Shown one piece after another: positions 56,764 to 64,000 of a DNA stretch of 64,000 bases (its first letter is position 1; each line of letters opens with the position of its first letter). Under the pieces are notes generated by a model. That model ran no database searches. It saw nothing but the letters and a program-made list of their open reading frames with translations, and was not told where the DNA came from. The position numbers were made by a program, and so were the translations under genes. Source of the DNA: Synchiropus splendidus (lineage: Eukaryota; Chordata; Actinopteri; Syngnathiformes; Callionymidae); NCBI RefSeq assembly GCF_027744825.2, contig NC_071334.1, positions 37,293,937-37,357,936 of the forward strand. The letters run 5' to 3'.

Positions 56764-57647
56764 CAGGGGTGTCCAAACTTTTTGCAAAGGGGGCCAGATT
56801 TGGTGTGTTAAAAATGTGGGGGGCCGACCTTGGCTTTAAGTACAACAACATTATATTTAAACAAATTTTAGCAGGCCATTACGTGTTACACATTTGCTGT
56901 TTTATTATAATTTCAACAATCTTAAGCATGTGTTTTGGTTCATTTGAAACATGCATATCACATGCAGCTGAATATTCACTTAACTTAAGAAGTAATTGTA
57001 CTCTTGAGTGCAAATTACATGGAACATGAAATATATCACCATGGCAGTTCAATGTTCAGTGCAAAGCTTTGTGATCAGTGCTGCTACCTCGTAACTAGCA
57101 TTTGTGGCATTCTCATTTGACTCTCGGGCTCTTGCGAAATACTGCTGCTGTGAGATTAAACTAGCTTCAAGTTGCTTCAATTTCTCGCTGCGTTCCTTCC
57201 CTGAAATCTTGTCGTACGTGTCAGCGTGTCTCGTTTGGTAATGTCGCTTGACATTGAACTCTTTAAAAACAGCCACTGTCTCTTGGCAAATGAGGCAGAC
57301 ACAGTATTGCGTATTTCAGTGAAATAGTCCAATTTCCACCCCTCATTGAAGCATCGGCCCTCGCTGTCAACTTTCCTTTTTTTGTTTATTGTCGCCATTT
57401 TAGAAAATTGGGGGTAAAGCATCACACGCGGTGATGTCGCTCAGAGTGCTGCTGCCCCTCTAGTAGGTAAATGAGTAACAGCATTTAGTGTGTAAGCTAC
57501 TTCATATGCTGGTAGCAGTACTGCTGCTGAATTTAATAAGTCTATGTGCGGACCAGACGTTATTGATTTTATGACAGAGGCTGCGGGCCGGATGATATTT
57601 GACCACGGGCCGCATTTGGCCCCCGGGCCGGACTTTGGACATGTCTG
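56764..57647 (-). mobile_element. hAT-family DNA transposon, deleted, with exact 8-bp target duplication
   Basis: The left end CAGGGGTGTCCAAACTTTTT and the right end (reversed) CAGACATGTCCAAAGTCCGG are inverted repeats. CTCTAAAT flanks the element on both sides (56756-56763 and 57648-57655), the 8-bp duplication typical of hAT. On the minus strand the frames MATINKKRKVDSEGRCFNEG and FKEFNVKRHYQTRHADTYDK correspond to the N-terminal BED-finger side of hAT transposases; the Cys pair is degraded and the RNase-H-like catalytic part is missing. Confidence 0.9.
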
Positions 57648-57819
57648 CTCTAAATAGTATAGTTGAACACTGACTGCAAACTGCAATTTGATTCTCGCTC
57701 TCCCTTCTCTCCCACACTTTCAAATGTTCTAAAATCGCAACACAGAATATAGACTTTAAATCACAATAACAACACCACTGACAACAAAGAAATGATCAAA
57801 TGAAGAGGAAATATGCAAC

Positions 57820-57866
57820 ACTAGTAACCCACACCGCCTCTTCAAATGGCGGTGTGGGTTACTAGT
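57820..57866. repeat. Perfect 19-bp inverted repeat with 9-base loop
   Basis: The arm ACTAGTAACCCACACCGCC (57820-57838) is exactly complementary to 57848-57866, with loop TCTTCAAAT. It has no coding context. It could be a hairpin RNA precursor, a transposon footprint or chance. Confidence 0.85.
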
Positions 57867-58490
57867 CCATCAGCGGTCTTGCTGAGCCTCTTACACCTCT
57901 TGAATTGAATGTAAAACAACTACTACAGGTCATCTTGCTAGCAAGACGAGACAAGCCTTGTCATATCGACCGTATGTATTCCCGGCTGGCATTTTCAATT
58001 GCTCACTCACGCCCATCCATTCAGTGGCGTTGTGGGTGTGTACCAGGCAGCCCCAAGGTACAAAAAAGTGGTACTGGTTGCGTGCGTTCTTCAGTTGAAA
58101 TATCAAGTGACGTCGATGGAAATGTGTGGGCCATTTATTTGACTTATATATATATTTACGTGGCTCATGCCACCTATAACGTTTATGTGAGCAATGCTGC
58201 AGAGCAGATCACATTCACATTCTATCTCTCCGGAGTTCATACTGTTTTGTCCTAGCGGCTTCTGTGCCGACCGATGCTTGGCACACACGCTCCGTGCATT
58301 GTGGAGCCCGGTTTTGCTATGCATGGCTGCATGGGTTCAGTCTCGTGTTATTGTGTTTGGTAAGGTAGTTCTGTTTAGCATCTGCACTTCTACACACAGA
58401 GTTGGTTGCATCAAATGTGCTTGCGAACAATGGGGAGAATTTGGAGGATTCATTGAAATCTTGACAGTCTAACAGTTTTTCTGATGGCAT
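57867..58490. other. No recognised gene
   Basis: Open frames on both strands up to 116 codons (57905-58255) have no known domain and overlap each other. They are not called. Confidence 0.35.
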
Positions 58491-58499
58491 CATAAGAAA

Positions 58500-58710
58500 G
58501 AGGACAAGTGCAGCAGGGAAGACATTACCCCTCCTCTAAGATGCGCCAACTGCCGTCTTACCCGGTTTTGTGGGGTTCTCCTGGTAGAAGTCCTGGATAA
58601 GTCTTGGATCTAGGATGAGGAAAAGGAACAGAGCTGCTCTCTTAATTTCTGCCCATTGTTTGTATTTTCCTTGGCAGTCCATTTAGATTTCCTGTGTCTT
58701 GTAAGTTAAC
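58500..58710 (-). mobile_element. Possible Gypsy-type element 3' end
   Basis: On the minus strand the frame ends with DPRLIQDFYQENPTKPGKTA, resembling the 'FHxxxPxKPG' C-terminus of fish Gypsy integrases. A purine tract with TGTC (agaggaggggtaatgtc) follows and may mark the LTR start. The region is too short to be certain. Confidence 0.35.
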
Positions 58711-60520
58711 TCAAGTGTGGATTGATGATGCTGTAATCGCAAAGGTGCTGATCACACTAACATGAATGAATTGGGAGTCGTCTGGCACTCCCGACTTGCA
58801 GCCATCTGATCCGCTGAGCAGTTGATTACAAAATCCTCATTGTACTACAGGTTCTTGATAAGGTCAGTCTCGCTCAATACTATGTTCTCTCTTTAGATTT
58901 TTGTTTTTATCTTTCAGTGATGAGATCGCCACTGAATATTTTTCGAGTTCATCCTTTATTGTGACAATTTCCTCCTTCCTTTTCTATTAATTTTTCAGCT
59001 TCTCTTTCTTCTTGCTGTCTTTGAAGTTGGTTCGTCTTTGACGCCATCTTTAGCACTGTCTGTTTCTGACATTCTCATATCTTGTCTTCATTTCTGAATT
59101 ATTATCATCAATTTTGGTTGAAACAATGTGCAATTTTGCCATTTTCGTTGACTCCCACGTGGTGGTTTCATCTGTCGAGCTCATATCCCTCTGGTGTCAG
59201 ATGGCTGTGGAGGATAACAGAGTTGTTATTTTTGACAACCCATGGTTTCCTGAATTTCTAATACGGTCGCCGTTCTCAAAAACAGTTGTGTCACATCTTT
59301 TTCTCTCAAGAGCCATGGCATTTATGGCGACCGTCATGTCTGCTTAATAAAGACAGGTTATGGGGACAAAACCTGGACTATTTCAGGAATTCTGAATCAT
59401 CAATGTTATTGATATGTGTCAAATTGTGTTTATGGCTGATGGGTATAATTAAAAGCCCCACCTTCCTTGACTGTAAAGCTTCAGCTGCTCGCATGAAGCC
59501 ACATAAGACAAGTAGTCTGTCATCAGGTATCAGAACTGAAAACTATCATCACAATTTTTCTAGCAAACGTACTTACCTCTCAGAATAACTGCTGCTTTTA
59601 AGGCTGCTTCTAACTGCCCAGGGCTCAAGATAAACATAACCCCAGTGACCCTTGCCTCTGTTTACTGAACAGTTCACACAAACTAGCTCAAAGAACGAGA
59701 CAGTCAATAGGGTCTCCTTGTCAGCCGTATGACAGTTACTTTGCCATCGGTGAAAAACATGTTTTTATCTCTCTTTTGAAGACAGCCCTTTTATCCTTAT
59801 GATTTTACCAATTTCTTTTTTGCCTGAACCTGGCAGACAGAATCTTTTCTTCACTTTCTGCTAAATTGATAGGGGTTCAGGAGTTAATTGTTCAGGCATG
59901 TGTTTTGCTCCCTTATGGAGAGTGGATGTGGATCAGGCTGTGGTCAGAGTTCACACTGACATGTTTTTGTTCGCCGACTCGGTAAATGGATACAAGGCCA
60001 TGCAAGAGTGCTGAACAGGAGGTTGAATAGGAGATCCACCAAGGCACTTATAACGGTCTCCGCACAGTAGCAAACAAAAGAGAAATTTCTTCTTAAGCAT
60101 CCAACAAAGCACCATTTCCAATGAGAGACAAAGTGATAGAAACTTTGCAAAAAGGTACTTTGGACAAACAGTGGGGCTCGATGTGTCTTTAAAAAAATGC
60201 AGTAAGATATTCACAGAACATGCAGCTTTCAACTTCAAAAGAAAGAGGGAAAACAAACTACACTTTCGCATTCACATTATTTAAATCCAGACTTGGATTG
60301 CTGCCATTTCAGTGGGACAGCATATTAGCAAGTGAAAAGCAAACGCCAGTAGCTAAAATACATTTTCTCTTAATGGGTTCAATTGTTTCGAGAGAGGGAG
60401 ACCTCCGTCAAGCTCTACCACGTAACAATGTTTCGCCAATCAAATGTAGCCACAGCCGTGCAGTCTCCTCACGTTATCATATCTAACCTCAGCTCGGCAG
60501 GACAGAGTTTTTTTTACAGA
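58711..60520. other. No recognised gene
   Basis: AT-rich sequence with short frames only; no domains or splice-supported exons were identified. Confidence 0.45.
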
Positions 60521-60529
60521 TTAAGCAGA

Positions 60530-60680
60530 TTGTATTTGTATTTCTATGCTTGTGAGGGTATTGTGAGGTTTCTCATTGCCATGATGCTTCCCTCAGCCTC
60601 TCAGCCTAAACCTAACCATCCAAAACAAATGGCTAACCTTAACCCCCCCCAACACACACAAACACACACGCACACACAGT
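60530..60680. repeat. Dispersed TTGTGAGGACC-type repeat, copy 4 (partial)
   Basis: 'tgtgaggtttctcattgcca', tcagcctctcagcctaaacc and 'ccatccaaaacaaatggcta', followed by an impure (CA)n run. Confidence 0.6.
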
Positions 60681-61696
60681 TTATACGAGTTCATGGTCTG
60701 CCTTGTATTTCTGCCTGTGGAGCCAGGTTAAAAAAAGTACAAAGGCTTGAAATTTTGTGCTACTTTTGCTTAATTAATTAATTTTATCATTATTATTTTC
60801 TTTAGTTTTGTTACTTATTGAAGAACGTTATTCATTTCTTTATTTTATTCTGCATTCTGTATCTTTGATTGAATGTTTGTGTACTTTTACTCAAGCAATT
60901 ATTTAAATGACTACTTTTTACTTCTACTTGAGTCATATTATTCTAAAGAAACAGTACTTTTACTTGAGTGCAATTTTTGGCTACTCTACCCACCTCTGCC
61001 TGTTGGTCATGCAAATCCAAACGTTCTTGAGGTGTTGGTGAATGTAAATATCTTTCTAATGAAAATGGGCACCAGGGTTGAACTGATAAAACAGTTATAG
61101 ATAGAAGGATAGAAAAGCTCGCTGATCCATGTTAGTTTTGTGGTGGAGGAATCAAACATCCCTTTGGCCCACAATGCCACATTAAACGGTAATATACTAC
61201 AATAAAATGAGCAGCTCAAAAGCAGGATGGATGAAATGTTGGAAATGGAAAAGAGAAATGCTCTCCAAGAAAAGCACAAAAGTAAAGTTTATAAAATCAT
61301 AGTGACAATAAGAGAGAGTTGTGAGAAATAAGGAAAAGAGAAAGAATGCTTTTCGGAAGATGACATGCATTACTGACTTCAGTCAATTAATCAGAATCAG
61401 AATCAAGAAAACTTGAGACAACAATTCTGAAGACGCACTGCAAACAGGGAGGAGCTCTTTGTAAAACGTGAATTCTGTTTTCCAAATTCCCCTCCCCAAG
61501 TATATGTCCCTAGTGCTGCACACATATAAACACACATTTACTTACACATCAATATATATCCAAATATATTTCAAAAAAGGTAGTACTCCATGACAACATA
61601 TAATTGCTGTTTTGGTTTTCTTCGATTAATGGGACATTTAAAAAGTGACATTTATGTAAATAAGTTATTTTTTTCCCCTTCCTCTTTTATCACCAG

Positions 61697-61814
61697 CGTC
61701 GAACACCAATACTTTCTTGTGGATGTTGTCTTCATAAAAGGGCACAACTGCTCCTCAGTTTCGCAAGCCATACCAGCCTCCCTATACAGCAGCAGTCTGG
61801 ATATGAATGCCTGA
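61697..61814 (+). CDS. Candidate terminal exon, gene unknown
   Basis: A pyrimidine-rich acceptor (cttcctcttttatcaccag) precedes an open stretch encoding VEHQYFLVDVVFIKGHNCSS to DMNA and a TGA. No upstream exon was found, and the product is not recognised. Confidence 0.2.
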
Positions 61815-63600
61815 GTGGTGGTGACAGATAATGTCAACTACTACACAGTATAAAATGCAGTTTTTGATTTATTGTTAAGAGTAAACCGTCATTCACAGTT
61901 GTGGTAAAAATGTTAAATTCAACATTCATCCATAGTTAAAATATAAGTTTCCCACTTTATGCAAATCAGCAAAAATCACTTGTGATTCACTATTCTGGTA
62001 TGTAACATCAGATTCTCAAGCCGGTTACATTACTTTTCTATTTTATTCACATTTAACATAGGTTGTTGTTTTTTTCTGAAACAACTCAAATATTACTCGT
62101 ATCAGCACACTGTCCAGTACTACGATAATCTAGTTAATGTTTTTGGATGTCCACGGCTGAGTCTAGTAATAGCCGAATATCTGAGTAACACATGGATTTG
62201 CATGGCCATAATCATGTGTTCGCATCTGTTCACAGAACTCCGACAAATAATAAATTAGATAGCCAACATGATACCATTGCTGTGTATATCACCTTATTTT
62301 TCAGAATTAACATTACAGTAAATTCAACATAATTGATGCACACATTTACACAAATAATCATTTTCCCCATTATTTCTATTGTGGCATTACTAGTAAATCT
62401 CAACAATATACGGCTGTGTGTTTTATTGGATGGGGTGCAGAAAGTTTCTGAGCTCACACATAATATATTGAAAGGAGGTTAGTTTTCAAGTCAGCAACTG
62501 CATGGTAAATGCACACAATTTCTTAGCTCCACAAAACTCCACAATTATTTATGATATTTTAAGTTTTTACTCTCCCTGAAGACATAAAACTTACAATGAC
62601 ACTGATTGATATTTGACTCACATTTCTCATTTGAAGTTGAAGTTTAAATAAATCAAACACTCAAATACTAATTAATTTTACTTTTTCAAACATATTACAT
62701 AATACGGAAGACAAATAACAACTGAAGGTGTATGACCAGTTGAACATGAGTCGAACTTGACACAGATGTGTTTAAAGAGATTGCCCTGGAGTCAAGTGGA
62801 ACCACTGGGCGTACTGTCAATTCACAAGTGAATAGATATTAAACTTCAAAGACATCAACAATTTCACCAGATTTATTTCCGTTTTATTCACATTTCCCAA
62901 TGCACGAATTTCTTGCTATCATCTGCATCATCATACTCCTTCTGAACTTGATTGCATGTGACCCACCTGAGGAAACATAGTGAAGTAGCATGTCCATCAA
63001 AATCTCATGTAAGGTCATGTAATATATCAATATCTTCCTTTAGATCTACTCATTGAGTTGATTTGTTGCTATTTTCTCATAAAATATTATTATACTTGGA
63101 TATTAACTGTGTGTTGTGGTGTGATGTAGGTACAGATCAGTCACTATTTGAAGAAACTGATTTTCATATTATCATACTTCATCTGTAACTGCTGATTTTT
63201 TTCATACCATGATTTAAAACCTGCATCCTGTGTGACCTGTTTAAAATTTCTATTCCACCAAATTAGTGAAAATTGTGTCACATTCATAAGAGGAATGCCA
63301 AACTGAAATAGTTGTATTTTATTATTTTTATTCAACACATTTATTTATTTTGCATCTGTGGAATTTCCAGGCAAGAAATTCTGTCATGGGGAAGTAGTAA
63401 GAAGCAGATCTTACCTGAGTTACCATATGATACCAGCTGTAGCCCACCTGTACAGCAATTTAAGATGCACACTGGATGTTTTTTTTTTTTTTTTTTTTCA
63501 CATAAATGTACTAAATAATTTGTTGAGTTAGTTTTAAATCAATTTGGCAACGCTAGAGGAAATGCTTGAAAATAATATAAGAATACAAGATTTTGAATGA
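61815..63600. other. No recognised gene
   Basis: AT-rich unique-looking sequence; a T tract of about 22 lies at 63479-63500. Confidence 0.5.
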
Positions 63601-63614
63601 TATAAAGACCCGAC

Positions 63615-63910
63615 AACTGGTCTCTCTCTCTCTGTGCAGCAAGAAGATTGCAGGTTCGATTCCCGGGTAGGACCGTTGGCTTTTCTGCATGGAGTTCGCA
63701 TGTTCTCCCCCTGTATGTGCGTATATTCTCTGGATAATCCCGATTTCTTCCAAAAACATGCTGAGTAGGTTAATTGCCCCTAGGTGTACGTGTGCATGAA
63801 TGGCATGCCTGGCCTGCAGTGGACTGGCAACCTGTCCAAGGTGCATTCCTGCCTCTTGCCCAATGACCACTGGGATAGGCTCCAGCTCTCTCCACAACCC
63901 TGAACAGGAT
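63615..63910 (+). repeat. tRNA-type fish SINE
   Basis: The B-box-like gcaggttcgattcccgggta is followed by 'tgcatggagttcgcatgttc', 'ttaattgcccctaggtgtac', 'tggactggcaacctgtccaa', 'cccaatgaccactgggatag' and 'ccctgaacaggatata'. This is the most complete SINE copy in the window. Confidence 0.85.
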
Positions 63911-64000
63911 ATATGTATTATATTGTATTTTGGAAGGTATTGAGTGAGAATGAAGGATTGCTGTACCTCAAGCATATGTATTGTAGGATATATGGAACAC

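Noticed and set aside
57905..58255. 116-codon plus-strand frame
   Set aside because: No domain, overlaps an opposite frame of similar quality, and no splice signals of note.

Overview
This is eukaryotic nuclear DNA, most likely from a teleost fish. It has long AT-rich non-coding stretches, spliced exons with GT/AG borders, (CA)n, (TA)n and (ATT)n microsatellites, and a repeat set typical of ray-finned fish: DIRS-type YR retroelements, L2/CR1-like, RTE and L1 LINEs, Ty3/Gypsy, Penelope-like, Tc1-like and hAT elements, tRNA-type SINEs, and a dispersed repeat carrying a TTGTGAGGACC-like core. No bacterial or phage gene, operon, CRISPR array or rRNA was seen.

0-14.5 kb: one host gene can be modelled on the minus strand. 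It is an ADAP/FYB-family adaptor (coding 14531 down to 2269, about ten exons, 398 codons in the favoured model). It has a proline-rich start, a charged helix leading into one helically extended SH3 domain, a poly-proline linker, a 17-base microexon and a tail with a YDDV motif. All splice phases agree except at exon 3, where the acceptor is ambiguous. Its large first intron holds LINE, Gypsy and other repeats.

14.5-18.7 kb: mostly non-coding, with one candidate proline/tyrosine-rich minus-strand exon near 17 kb.

18.7-38.5 kb: a retroelement graveyard. A plus-strand DIRS gag is split by a minus-strand L1 (about 19.5-25.6 kb), and that L1 is split by a minus-strand DIRS recombinase piece (about 21.8-23.6 kb). 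Then follow a Penelope-like remnant, a second minus-strand DIRS body, a small env-like remnant, a fairly complete plus-strand L2/CR1-like LINE, and a third minus-strand DIRS body.

38.5-58.7 kb: mixed sequence with LTR candidates, LINE tails, a SINE, a promoter-like region with a candidate small gene (46.4-46.9 kb), a Tc1 half-transposase joined to a Gypsy pol fragment, an RTE LINE interrupted by a Tc1-like transposon (52.4-54.0 kb), and a compact hAT element with an exact 8-bp target duplication (56764-57647). A perfect 19-bp hairpin lies just beyond it.

58.7-64 kb: mostly unique AT-rich sequence with one weak terminal-exon candidate and a SINE at the end.

Nothing here amounts to a new multi-gene system. 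The most informative items are the adaptor gene model, the two nested insertions, a repeated uncharacterised coding-like block (28.2 and 43.0 kb) and several unassigned exon-like signals.
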